64,000 bases of DNA, taken from assembly GCF_036178845.1 (NCBI RefSeq), contig NZ_CP108070.1, forward strand, positions 8,432,001-8,496,000, read 5' to 3'. The position numbers and the translations under genes are program-made. Shown here one piece after another: positions 24,676 to 33,166 of this stretch. Under the pieces are notes generated by a model that saw only the letters and a program-made list of their open reading frames with translations, made no database searches and was not told the DNA's origin. Every line of letters starts with the position of its first letter. The first letter of the stretch is position 1. Source of the DNA: Streptomyces sp. NBC_00271. Lineage in GTDB: Bacteria; Actinomycetota; Actinomycetes; Streptomycetales; Streptomycetaceae.

Positions 24676-27600
24676 TCAGTACACGTCCCGTACATACCGC
24701 TTCTCCGCCGCCAGCTGTTTGACGTAGGCGGTGGCCTCCGTCTCGCCCAGACCGCCGTGCGTGACGGCGATGTCCCGCAGCGCCCGGTCGACGTCCTTGG
24801 CCATCCGCGAGGCGTCTCCGCACACATAGAAGCGGGCGCCGTCCTGGAGCCAGTGCCACAGCTCGGGCCCGTGCTCACGCATCCGGTCCTGGACGTAGAC
24901 CTTGGCGCGCTGGTCGCGTGAGAACGCCGTGTCGAGCCGGGTGAGCGTGCCGTCGTCGAGCAGGCCGGTCAGCTCGTCCTCGTAGTAGAAGTCGGTGGCG
25001 CGGTGCTGCTCGCCGAAGAACAGCCAGTTCGGCGCCCGATGGCCGAGCGCCCGGCGCTCCTCGAGGAATCCGACGAACGGCGCGACTCCGGTACCCGGCC
25101 CCACCATCACCATGGGTGTCGTCGCGTCCGCCGGGGGCCTGAAGTGCGGCGACCGCTGCACGAAGACCGGAACCTCCGCCTCCGGCTCGGCATCGGCGAG
25201 GAAGGGCGAACAGACCCCGCCCCTCGTCCGGCCGCCCGGATTCTCGTACCGCACCACGGAGACGGTCAGCGAGACGAGGTACGGGTCGACGAGCGGACTC
25301 GACGAGATCGAGTACAGCCGGGGCTGCAACCGCTTGAACACCTCGGCCCACTCCACCGCCGACGCGCGGACCGGATGCTCGGCCACGACGTCCACGGCCT
25401 GCCGCCCCCACGACCAGCGCGCCAGCTCTCCCTTGTTGTCCGGACGCAGCAGCTTCCTCAACTCGCGTCCGTCACGGGTCCGTTCGCCGACGAAGCGCAG
25501 CAGATCCGGGGTGATCCGCGTGATGTCGAAGTGCCGAAGCAGGGCCTCGCCGAAGGCGACCTCACCAACACCCGTCACATCGACGGCCGCTGAGTCGTCG
25601 ACACCGACCGTATCCAGCCATTCGGCCACCAGAGCGGGCGAGTTGACGGGCCGTACGCCGAGCGCGTCTCCCACCTCGTACGGCAGCGGGCTCTCGCTGT
25701 CCCGGGTGTCGAAGGTGAACCGGCGCACCTCCTTGCCGGCGCCGGGCAGGCTGAGCAGCCGGTTGCCGGTGAGACGGGCGGTGGCGGCGGCCGGCGCGGG
25801 CCTGGCGGGCTTGGCGGTCCGGTGCGACTCGGACGCCCTGGATGTCTCGGGTGCATCGGGTGTATCGGGTGCCCTGGGTGTCTCGGTCCGTCCGCCGAGC
25901 GCGGTGAGGATCAGCTCCAGCCAGGCGTCCGCGTTCGGCTCGTAGTCCGGTTCGCAGTCCGTACGAGGAGCCAGGCGTACGGCGCCCAACTCGTCCAGGC
26001 GCGCGTCCAGCCGACGCCCGTGTCCGCAGAAGTCGTCGTACGAGGAGTCGCCGAAGGCCAGCACGGCATAGCGCACGCCGTCCAGCCGCGGGGCCTCCTG
26101 CCCGGACAGGGTGTCCCACAGGCCGGACCCGTTGTCGGGCGCGTCACCGTCCCCGAAGGTGCTGGTGATGAAGAGCAGATCGGCGCTGCGGGCGAGCGCG
26201 CCGACGTCCGCCTCGTCCATGCCGACCAGTCGCGCCCGGTGCCCGGTGGCGGCGAGCCGCTCGGCGGTGGCCGTCGCGAACTCCTCCGCGTTCCCGGTCT
26301 GCGAGGCCCACAGCACCACCACCTCACGGCCCGCGGACTCCGGCGCGGGAGCCGCCGGGGGCGCGGAGCGCGAGTACATCCCGGCGAGCACGCCGTTCAC
26401 CCAGAGGGCGTGCTCGGGGTCGAAGGGGGCGTCCGGAGGGAGGACGGGCACGCCCGGGAGCCCGGAGGGGAGCCCGGCGAGAAAGCCGCTGAGGTACTGC
26501 CGCTCGACGGAGGAGAGCACGGGCGGGGGAGCGGGCTCCAGACCGAAGCCTTCGGGCGCCGTCGCGACTCGGGTGGGCATCTTCGACCCGTCTGGGATCT
26601 GCGACCCGTCTGGCATCTGCGACCCGCCGGGCGCCTTCGACCCGTCGGGCGTCTCCGGAAGAGCCCTTCGGGCGGCAACGCGCGCCAGCGACACCGCGCA
26701 CACCTTGAACTCCGGCTGGAACGACACCGGATCCACCGCGTCACTGGTCACCGCGTTGATGCTCAGATACTCCCCGAACAGGTCGTTCCAGTGAAAGGGC
26801 GCGAACACGCACCCCACCCGCACCCGGTCCGTCACCACCGCCGGCAACACGGCCCGCCCCCGCCGGGAGGCGACCTCCACCGAGTCCCCCTCCGCGATCC
26901 CGAGCGCGGCCGCGTCCTGCGGATACAGCTCCACGAACGGCCCGGGGTTGAGCTTGTTGAGCTTGGCCACCTTCCCCGTCTTGGTCAGCGTGTGCCACTG
27001 GTGCTGCAGACGCCCGGTGTTGAGCACGAACGGAAAGTCGTCGTCGGGCATCTCGGCGGGCGGCAGATGGGGCCGTGCGTAGAAGACGGCCCGCCCGCTC
27101 GCGGTGGGAAACGACAGCTCACCGTCGCCCGCCGACTTCACGTACCGGATCGGATTCCGCGCGGGCCCGTCCTCCCGCGCGACGGGCCACTGCACGGGTC
27201 CGCCCCGCAGCCGCTCGTAGGAGGCACCCCGTAGATCCCACCCGGTCTTCGGGTTCCACGCCTCCTTGATCTCCTCGAAGATCTGCTCGGCACTGTCGTA
27301 CGAGAACTCCTTCTCGTATCCCATGGCGCGGGCGACGGCCGCGATGATCCGCCAGTCCGCCCGCGCCTCCCCGGGCGGGTCGACGACGGCCCGTGCCAGG
27401 GTCAGCGTCCGCTCGCTGTTGACCAGGACGCCCTCGGCCTCCGTCCACAGCGCGCCGGGGAGCACGACATCGGCGTACGCGTTGGTCTCGGTCTCGGCGA
27501 AGACGTCCTGGGTGATGACGAACTCGGCGGCTTCGAGCCCTTCGATGACGGTCCGGCGGTTGGCGACCGAGGCGACGGGGTTGGTGCAGATGATCCAGCA

Positions 27601-28821
27601 GGCCTTGATGTCCCCCTCGGCCATCTTCCGGAACATCTCGACGGTGCCGTGCCCCACCCCGTCCTTGCGGATGCTCCCGACCGGCAGCCCCCACAACTCC
27701 TCTACGAAGGCACGCTCCTCGTCCACCAGCACCGACCGCTGCCCGGGCAGCCCGGGACCCATGTACCCCATCTCGCGCCCGCCCATGGCGTTGGGCTGAC
27801 CGGTGAGGGAGAACGGTCCGCTGCCGGGCCGGCAGATGGCGCCCGTGGCGAGATGGAGATTGACGAGCGCGTTGGTGTTCCAGGTGCCGTGCGTGGACTG
27901 GTTGAGCCCCATGGTCCAGCAGCTCGTCCACTCCCCGGCCTCACCGATCAGCCGCGCCGCCGCCCGGAGGTCGTCCTCCGGGATGCCGGTGATCTCGGCG
28001 ACGGCCGCGGGCGGATAGTCCGCGAGGAACGCGGGCATCGCCTCCCAGCCCTCGGTGTGCCGGGCGATGAAGTCCGGGTCCGTGTAGCCGCCTTCGTGCA
28101 GCAGGTGCAGCAGTCCGTTGAGCAGCGCGAGGTCGGTGCCGGGCCTGATCTGCAGGAACAGATCGGCCTTCGCCGCCGTCGCGGTGCGCCGCGGATCGAC
28201 GACGATCAGCTTGGCCCCGGCCTTCACCCGCTCCATGAGCCGCAGGAAGAGGATCGGATGGCAGTCGGCCATATTGGACCCGATGACGAGGAACACGTCC
28301 GCGCGGTCGAGATCGTCGTACGACCCCGGCGGTCCGTCGGCGCCGAGCGACAGCTTGTATCCGGTGCCCGCGCTCGCCATGCACAGCCGTGAGTTCGACT
28401 CGATCTGGTTCGTCCTGACGAAGCCCTTGGCCAGCTTGTTGGCGAGGTACTGCGCTTCGAGGGTCATCTGCCCGGAGACGTAGAAGGCGACGGCGTCCGG
28501 TCCGTGCTCGTCGATGATCGCGCGCAGACGCCGGGCGGTCTCGGCGAGGGCCGCGTCGACGGGCACGGGACGTGGCTCCTCGCCGCGGTCCTCGCGCACG
28601 AGCGCCGTGGTCAGCCGGCCGGGCGCGGCGAGCATGTCGGCCGTGGTCGCGCCCTTCGTGCACAGCCGGCCGGAGTTGGCGGGGTGCCGCTTGTCCCCGG
28701 ACGCCTTCAGGACCGTACGCCGTCCGTCCGGTCCCCGGCCGATGTCGAGGACCATGCCGCAGCCCACACCGCAGTACGAGCAGACGGTCCGGACCTGCTC
28801 CGGGCGGGGGGTCGTGGTCAT
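24676..28821 (-). CDS. assimilatory nitrate reductase fused to CysJ-type flavoprotein reductase
   Basis: Protein of 1381 residues. The N-terminus has the 4Fe-4S motif [15 protein letters not shown] (about 14-28). The bis-MGD oxidoreductase domain then runs to about 590, and the molybdopterin dinucleotide-binding domain to about 705. A low-complexity linker (about 722-750) follows. Next are a flavodoxin domain ([14 protein letters not shown], about 830), a second Pro/Ala/Thr linker (about 970-1010), an FAD-binding domain (about 1010-1230) and an NADPH-binding FNR module ending with VRDVY. It should reduce nitrate to nitrite in the cytoplasm with electrons from NAD(P)H within one polypeptide. 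It is about double the length of a plain NasA. The upstream region has GlnR-like half-sites. Confidence 0.93.
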   Translation of the reverse strand: MTTTPRPEQVRTVCSYCGVGCGMVLDIGRGPDGRRTVLKASGDKRHPANSGRLCTKGATTADMLAAPGRLTTALVREDRGEEPRPVPVDAALAETARRLRAIIDEHGPDAVAFYVSGQMTLEAQYLANKLAKGFVRTNQIESNSRLCMASAGTGYKLSLGADGPPGSYDDLDRADVFLVIGSNMADCHPILFLRLMERVKAGAKLIVVDPRRTATAAKADLFLQIRPGTDLALLNGLLHLLHEGGYTDPDFIARHTEGWEAMPAFLADYPPAAVAEITGIPEDDLRAAARLIGEAGEWTSCWTMGLNQSTHGTWNTNALVNLHLATGAICRPGSGPFSLTGQPNAMGGREMGYMGPGLPGQRSVLVDEERAFVEELWGLPVGSIRKDGVGHGTVEMFRKMAEGDIKACWIICTNPVASVANRRTVIEGLEAAEFVITQDVFAETETNAYADVVLPGALWTEAEGVLVNSERTLTLARAVVDPPGEARADWRIIAAVARAMGYEKEFSYDSAEQIFEEIKEAWNPKTGWDLRGASYERLRGGPVQWPVAREDGPARNPIRYVKSAGDGELSFPTASGRAVFYARPHLPPAEMPDDDFPFVLNTGRLQHQWHTLTKTGKVAKLNKLNPGPFVELYPQDAAALGIAEGDSVEVASRRGRAVLPAVVTDRVRVGCVFAPFHWNDLFGEYLSINAVTSDAVDPVSFQPEFKVCAVSLARVAARRALPETPDGSKAPGGSQMPDGSQIPDGSKMPTRVATAPEGFGLEPAPPPVLSSVERQYLSGFLAGLPSGLPGVPVLPPDAPFDPEHALWVNGVLAGMYSRSAPPAAPAPESAGREVVVLWASQTGNAEEFATATAERLAATGHRARLVGMDEADVGALARSADLLFITSTFGDGDAPDNGSGLWDTLSGQEAPRLDGVRYAVLAFGDSSYDDFCGHGRRLDARLDELGAVRLAPRTDCEPDYEPNADAWLELILTALGGRTETPRAPDTPDAPETSRASESHRTAKPARPAPAAATARLTGNRLLSLPGAGKEVRRFTFDTRDSESPLPYEVGDALGVRPVNSPALVAEWLDTVGVDDSAAVDVTGVGEVAFGEALLRHFDITRITPDLLRFVGERTRDGRELRKLLRPDNKGELARWSWGRQAVDVVAEHPVRASAVEWAEVFKRLQPRLYSISSSPLVDPYLVSLTVSVVRYENPGGRTRGGVCSPFLADAEPEAEVPVFVQRSPHFRPPADATTPMVMVGPGTGVAPFVGFLEERRALGHRAPNWLFFGEQHRATDFYYEDELTGLLDDGTLTRLDTAFSRDQRAKVYVQDRMREHGPELWHWLQDGARFYVCGDASRMAKDVDRALRDIAVTHGGLGETEATAYVKQLAAEKRYVRDVY
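26584..26655 (-). repeat. four 18-bp tandem repeats in the nitrate reductase linker
   Basis: Units at 26584, 26602, 26620 and 26638 read CGACCCGTCTGGGATCTG with small changes. On the coding strand they give hexapeptides of the form x-x-P-(D/G)-G-S. They lie in the hinge between the molybdopterin and flavodoxin parts, so length variation here would change domain reach without breaking the frame. Confidence 0.85.
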
Positions 28822-28844
28822 GCTGACGACAGTACGAATTGCCC

Positions 28845-28883
28845 GTTACGCGGATGTCACATGGTCTGATCTTGGAGGGTTAC
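28845..28883 (-). promoter_or_regulatory. GlnR-box-like elements upstream of nitrate reductase
   Basis: On the minus strand GTGAC-N6-GTAAC occupies 28860-28845, close to the actinomycete GlnR pattern gTnAC-N6-GaAAC. Another GTAAC (28883-28879) lies further upstream. The sites are 24-62 bp before the ATG at 28821. Nitrate assimilation genes are established GlnR targets, so nitrogen control is likely. The spacing to the second half-site is off by one. Confidence 0.4.
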
Positions 28884-29014
28884 GCCCGCTGCACAACCGG
28901 CCGGCGGGCGATGTGAGGGTGTCGCGGACCGTGTCGCTGTTGGGCCGAACGGGTGACCATGCGTAAGAATTGGCCGGTGCAGACAATGAGTGCGAGCCAG
29001 GACGGGGTGGGCCA

Positions 29015-29404
29015 GTGAACAGCCACGACGTCACCGACGAGCAGTGGGAAGGGCTCGCCCAGGTCGTTCCGCTCCGGGGCCGGGACGCCTGGCCCTCGGC
29101 GGTGAATCACCGGTCGATACCCGAGGCCGTGACCGAGGCGCGGCGCCGCTTCGTGGTCCTGCGGGTCAATGTGTTCGCGGACGCCCGCGACGTCGCCGAG
29201 ACGCTGATGTCGGGCATCCCCGTCCTGCTCGACCTGACCAGCGCGGAGACCGAGGTCGCCAAGCGGGTGCTGGACTTCAGCACGGGGGTGGTCTTCGGTC
29301 TGGCGAGCGGCATGCACCGGGTCGACCGGAACGTGTTCCTGCTGACACCGCGCGGCACCCAGGTGCAAGGGCTGATGGAGGGAGCGGGGGTGCCGGGGAT
29401 CTGA
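29015..29404 (+). CDS. sflB: SepF-like cell-division protein (SflB type)
   Basis: Protein of 129 residues from GTG 29015. The core (about 45-125) is a SepF/DUF552 fold: RRFVVLRVNVFADARDVAETL, then SGIPVLLDLTSAETEVAKRV and FGLASGMHRVDRNVFLLTPRG. SepF tethers FtsZ to the membrane. Streptomyces carries extra SepF-like paralogues that affect septum placement, and this short version outside the ftsZ cluster matches them. The N-terminal amphipathic helix of true SepF is poorly defined here. The exact paralogue name is inferred from length and from the surrounding gene order. Confidence 0.75.
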   Translation: MNSHDVTDEQWEGLAQVVPLRGRDAWPSAVNHRSIPEAVTEARRRFVVLRVNVFADARDVAETLMSGIPVLLDLTSAETEVAKRVLDFSTGVVFGLASGMHRVDRNVFLLTPRGTQVQGLMEGAGVPGI

Positions 29405-29557
29405 CCGGGGGAGGGCGGGGGTTCTTGGGATCCGACCGGGGCGGCCAGGACCGGGCCCCGTGCGCGGGCGCGCGCCGGTCCCCCGATCGTAGGAAGGTCA
29501 ACAGGGTGTAACGGTTCGCCTGCGGTTCGCCCGGCGGGGGGCCCTTACCGTCCACAT

Positions 29558-30715
29558 ATGACCGTGTCATCTCTGGCGGCCCCCGCGCAGGCCGAGGCGC
29601 GCCCCGACCGGCCCGGCGCCACCGAGCTCAGGCTCGCCGCCTTCGCCGCACACCGGCGCGCCCGGTTCCCGCTCGGACCGCTCACCCTCTTCACCGGCCC
29701 CAGCGGCAGCGGCAAGACCACTGCCCTGCGGGCGTACGAGGCGCTGGCGCGGCTCGGCGGCGGCGCCGCGCTGGACGAGGTGTTCCCGGACCCGGACGCC
29801 TGTGTGCCCGAGCGGGCCCTGCCCGACGCCCAGCGACGGCGCGGGTTCCGCATCGGCTGCACGGCCGACGGCCCCGAGGGACCCGTACGGCTCGACGTCG
29901 CCGTCCAGGCCGAGCCCGAACTGCGCATCGTCGGCGAGCGGTTGACCGCGGGCGGGCTGACCCTCCTGGAGACCGCGCTACGGGACCCCGGCCGCCGTGT
30001 GGTCCAGGCGGCCTGGCACACGGCGGGCTCGTCGCCGGTGACCCGGGGCCCGCTCCCCGACGACCGCCTCGGCACCGCGCTGCTGCCGCTGCGCGTCTCC
30101 GGCCGGACGGACGGCGAGCGCCGGGTCCTCGCCGCGGCCGAGCAGATGGTGGTCGCCCTGCGGTCCGTGTACGCCTGCGACCCGAGCCCCCGACGGATGC
30201 GCGCCGCCGCCCCGCTCGGCGCGGGGCGGCTGCTCCGGGGCTGCGACAACCTCGCCGAGGTGCTGTGGCGTACCCGGTCGGAGTGCGGCCACCGCTACGC
30301 GCACCTGGTCACGGCGGTACGGGCCGGCTGCGCGGGCCCCGTCACGGACGTCCTGGCCGAGCCGCTCGGCGACGGCACCGTCCGCGCGCTCCTCGACCGC
30401 GGGGACGGCGTCCGTACGCACCTGGGGCTGCTCGGGGACGGCGAGTTGAGGTATCTGGCGCTGGCCCTGGTGCTGCTCACCGGGCCCGGCGTGCTGGAGG
30501 TCGACCCGGCGGGGGAGGTCCCGGCCGCGCTGCAGACGCTGACGGTGCTGGCCGACGGCCTCGACCGGGGGCTGGACGCGCGGCAGGCCGGGGAGTTGGT
30601 GCGGCTGGCGGCGCGGATGTGCGAGCGGGGGCACATCCGGCTGGTGGGTGCGGTGGGCGACGCCGTCCGGGTGTGCGAGGTGCCGGGGGTCACGGTGGTA
30701 GACCTGACGCCGTGA
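29558..30715 (+). CDS. AAA/SMC-like ATP-binding protein
   Basis: Protein of 385 residues. Walker A GPSGSGKTT (47-55) sits in a RecF/SMC-like start (a beta strand ending PLTLFTGPSGSGKTT). LLGDGELRYLALALVLLTGP (about 290-309) looks like the signature plus Walker B region of AAA_21 ATPases, although the expected Walker B acid run is weak (GVLEVDPAGE). No membrane segments. The start ATG 29558 has no clear ribosome-binding site. The downstream MazG-like gene overlaps by 4 bp (GTGA), so the two products are made together. The physiological role is unknown. Confidence 0.75.
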   Translation: MTVSSLAAPAQAEARPDRPGATELRLAAFAAHRRARFPLGPLTLFTGPSGSGKTTALRAYEALARLGGGAALDEVFPDPDACVPERALPDAQRRRGFRIGCTADGPEGPVRLDVAVQAEPELRIVGERLTAGGLTLLETALRDPGRRVVQAAWHTAGSSPVTRGPLPDDRLGTALLPLRVSGRTDGERRVLAAAEQMVVALRSVYACDPSPRRMRAAAPLGAGRLLRGCDNLAEVLWRTRSECGHRYAHLVTAVRAGCAGPVTDVLAEPLGDGTVRALLDRGDGVRTHLGLLGDGELRYLALALVLLTGPGVLEVDPAGEVPAALQTLTVLADGLDRGLDARQAGELVRLAARMCERGHIRLVGAVGDAVRVCEVPGVTVVDLTP

Positions 30716-31050
30716 GTGAAAGTGAACTGGATGTGGCGAAGTTGCAGCGCAGGCTGGCCGAGTTCGCGGCCGCGCGGAACTGGCGGCAGTACCACACGCC
30801 GAAGAACCTGGTCGCCGCGCTCAGCGTGGAGGCGTCCGAACTGGTCGAGATCTTCCAGTGGCTGACGCCCGAGGAGTCGGCGCGGGTCATGGACGACGCG
30901 GACACCGCGCACCGCGTCACGGACGAGGTGGCGGACGTGCTGGCGTATCTGCTCCAGCTGTGCGAGGTGCTCGGCATCGACGCGCTGGCGGCGCTCGACG
31001 CGAAGATCGACCGGAACGAGCGGAGGTTTCCGGTGGGGGAGGGGGCGTAA
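30712..31050 (+). CDS. MazG-like nucleotide pyrophosphohydrolase
   Basis: Protein of 112 residues from GTG 30712 overlapping the upstream TGA. The all-alpha NTP-PPase metal motifs are visible: EASELVEIFQWL (about 42-53) followed by DEVADVLAYLLQLCEVLGID (about 70-89). This is the EExxE...ExxD pattern of the RS21-C6/dCTPase subgroup. It hydrolyses non-canonical or surplus (d)NTPs to NMP and pyrophosphate, a house-cleaning role. The C-terminus (NERRFPVGEGA) is typical. Coupled to the ATPase at 29558. Confidence 0.88.
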   Translation: MSESELDVAKLQRRLAEFAAARNWRQYHTPKNLVAALSVEASELVEIFQWLTPEESARVMDDADTAHRVTDEVADVLAYLLQLCEVLGIDALAALDAKIDRNERRFPVGEGA

Positions 31051-31218
31051 GGGGGGCGGGGCCCGGCGGTGTGGGGTGCCGCGGTGCGGGGTGCGCTGTG
31101 GCGCGGGGGACGGGGACGGGCGGGCCCCGTGGTGGGGTGCGCGGTGCCTCGCGGAGGGGGCGTGGTGAGGGTGACGGGGAAGCGGCGAGTCCGATTGTCA
31201 CTCTCCGGGGTCGTTGAG

Positions 31219-31245
31219 TTGTCCACATTCAACTCTGTGTCCACA
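31219..31245 (+). promoter_or_regulatory. pair of DnaA-box-like 9-mers
   Basis: TTGTCCACA (31219-31227) equals the Streptomyces DnaA-box consensus. GTGTCCACA (31237-31245) is a second copy 18 bp on, in the same orientation. The first is bracketed by GAGTTG-N8-CAACTC (31215-31235). They lie in the 305-bp gap before the DUF6099 gene. The rest of this gap (31051-31210) is G-rich and shows nothing else. Confidence 0.45.
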
Positions 31246-31355
31246 GATTTCGGTCTTCCTCTGGCTTTTCGGCTCACGGGCTATCACTCTGGGTAGTGAA
31301 CAGGGGAGTTCGGGCGGACGTGCGACGAGCGCGTCGGGACAGACGGGGGCAGCGC

Positions 31356-31832
31356 ATGGACGCGGTGCGGCTCATCGGGGCGAGCAGGCGCGCTCTCGCG
31401 GGGAGCGGGGACACGATCGAGGTGGTGGCGGAGGCGTGGCAGGCGCAGGCCTTGGCTCAGGCCATAGGGAGTCGCTTCGCCGTCTCGGGGCCGCCGGAAC
31501 TGCGGGGCGAGGCGCTTGGACTGACGGAGCTGGCGGGTCGGGGCTGCGGTGTGCTGGACGCGCCGCCCCCCGACATGGCCGACCTGCGCGCCGCTCAGCT
31601 CACCGAGTTGGGAGATGCGCGAGAGTCCCTGCTGTGCCTCGGGGGTCTCCTCGGCGAGGTCGGTATCGCCCTCGTCGGTATCGCCTGCGCGGCGGACGAT
31701 CAGGGGACGTACTGGCAGTGCATGGAGGCGATCGACGCGGCGGACGAGTCCCGGGACCGGGTCCTGGAGATGCTGAGACGGTTGGCGGCGCGGGATCAGG
31801 GGGTGGTGGAGCGGGGGCGGGCGGCCGGGTAG
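31356..31832 (+). CDS. DUF6099 family protein
   Basis: Protein of 158 residues from ATG 31356 with GGGGG upstream. In-frame codons back to 31296 are Arg-rich and unlikely to be translated. The start MDAVRLIGASRRAL and the block EAWQAQALAQAIGSRFAVSG (about 28-47) match the Streptomyces-restricted DUF6099 family. It is predicted mostly helical and soluble, of unknown function. It is preceded by DnaA-box-like sites and followed by a repeat-borne hairpin. Confidence 0.75.
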   Translation: MDAVRLIGASRRALAGSGDTIEVVAEAWQAQALAQAIGSRFAVSGPPELRGEALGLTELAGRGCGVLDAPPPDMADLRAAQLTELGDARESLLCLGGLLGEVGIALVGIACAADDQGTYWQCMEAIDAADESRDRVLEMLRRLAARDQGVVERGRAAG

Positions 31833-31913
31833 ACGGGGCCTTCCCTCGCCCCCGCCGCCCCTACCCGTCCCATCCTCCTGGGGTTCCGCCCCGGACCTCG
31901 CGGGGTGGTCTTG

Positions 31914-31974
31914 CGGCTGCGGGCCGGTGGGGGCTGGTCGCGCAGTTCCCCGCGCCCCTCAAGGGGCGCTGCGC
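31914..31974 (+). repeat. Streptomyces GC-rich intergenic repeat, copy 1
   Basis: Contains GGTGGGGGCTGGTCGCGCAG, then TTCCCCGCGCCCCT, and closes with hairpin GCGCCCCT-CA-AGGGGCGC (31952-31969). It lies between the convergent ends of the DUF6099 gene and the LLM oxidoreductase, where it can act as a two-way terminator. About 34 consecutive bases are identical to copy 2 at 37238. Confidence 0.85.
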
Positions 31975-32011
31975 GTCTTGGGTAGGGGCGGCGGGCCCGA
32001 GGAACGCGATC

Positions 32012-32935
32012 TCAGCCGAGCTGCGGCATGACCTCCGCGGCGATCAACTCCAGGTGGTCCAGGTCATCGAGGTCCAGCATCTGCAGGTACATCCGCTGCG
32101 ACCCGACAGCCTGGTACTGGGCGATCCTCTCGACGACCTCCGCCGGAGAGCCCGCGAGTCCGTTCGCCTTGAGCTCGTCGACGTCCCGCCCGATGGCGTC
32201 CGCGCGCCGCTTCACCTCGCCGTCGTTCCTGCCGACACAGGCGACGAGCGCGTTCGAGTACACGAGGTCGTCACCCTTGCGCCCGGCCCGTTCGGCCGCC
32301 GCCCGCACCCGCTGGAACTGCTGCTCCGTGTCCGCGAGGGAGGCGAAGGGGATGTTGAACTCGTCGGCGTACCGCGCCGTGAGCTCGGGCGTCCGCTTGG
32401 CACCGTGGCCACCGATCAGGACCGGCACCTTCGGCTGCGCGGGCTTGGGAAGCGCGGGGGAGTCCTTGAGCTGGTAGTACTTCCCCTCGAAGTTGAACCG
32501 TTCACCGACGGGCGTCTCCCACAGGCCCGTGACGATGGCGAGTTGTTCCTCCAGCCGCCCGAACTTCTCCTTGGGGAACGGAATCCCGTACGCCTCGTGC
32601 TCGGCCTCGTACCAGCCGGAGCCCAGACCGAGTTCCACCCGCCCGCCCGACATCTGGTCGACCTGCGCGACCTGGATGGCGAGGACGCCGGGGAGACGGA
32701 AGGTGCCGGCCGTCATGAGCGTGCCGAGGCGGATCCGGCTCGTCTCACGGGCGAGACCGGCCAGCGTGATCCAGGCGTCGGTGGGCCCGGGAAGCCCGTC
32801 GACGGATCCCATGTGCAGGTAGTGGTCAGAACGGAAGAAGGCTCCGTAGTTGAGGTCTTCGGCGGCCTTGGCGACGCGGAGCAGCGTCTCGTAGGTCGCT
32901 CCCTGCTGCGGTTCTGTGAAGACTCGAAGATCCAT
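32012..32935 (-). CDS. LLM-class F420-dependent oxidoreductase
   Basis: Protein of 307 residues from ATG 32935; an upstream ATG at 32950 adds only MHDGC. Bacterial-luciferase-like TIM barrel: RVFTEPQQGATYETLL at the start, FFRSDHYLHMGS (about 34-45), RIRLGTLMTAGTFRLPGVLA (about 67-86), GGRVELGLGSGWYEAEHEAY (about 96-115), and a VPVLIGGHGAKRTPELTARY block (about 171-190). Actinobacterial members use coenzyme F420. The substrate is unknown. Single gene, divergent from hen1 about 230 bp away. Confidence 0.9.
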   Translation of the reverse strand: MDLRVFTEPQQGATYETLLRVAKAAEDLNYGAFFRSDHYLHMGSVDGLPGPTDAWITLAGLARETSRIRLGTLMTAGTFRLPGVLAIQVAQVDQMSGGRVELGLGSGWYEAEHEAYGIPFPKEKFGRLEEQLAIVTGLWETPVGERFNFEGKYYQLKDSPALPKPAQPKVPVLIGGHGAKRTPELTARYADEFNIPFASLADTEQQFQRVRAAAERAGRKGDDLVYSNALVACVGRNDGEVKRRADAIGRDVDELKANGLAGSPAEVVERIAQYQAVGSQRMYLQMLDLDDLDHLELIAAEVMPQLG

Positions 32936-33166
32936 GCATCCATCATGCACCGGTCACATCAGCCGCCCCACCGGGAACCGCTGCCGCGGAGCTCGGCGGG
33001 AAAATTCTCGGGTCTGCCAGGGGCGTTCGCTATACGTTGGGGCGGGCGCGCCGACGACAGGCCGGGAGCAGTGATCCCCCGGCGCGCTCTCCCCCCGCTG
33101 TGGTTCACCGGCGCTCGGCGCAGGTGAGGTATGCACAGCTCAGAAGACGTTTCGAGGCAGATTCCA

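Noticed and set aside
28823..28834. TGACGACAGTAC next to the nitrate reductase start, resembling the 13-mer at 44182
   Set aside because: It matches only ten bases, is not dyadic and overlaps the start region of an unrelated nitrogen gene. Most likely chance.
31051..31210. Possible tRNA or small RNA in the G-rich gap after the MazG-like gene
   Set aside because: No cloverleaf, TTCGA-type loop or convincing hairpin with promoter was seen.
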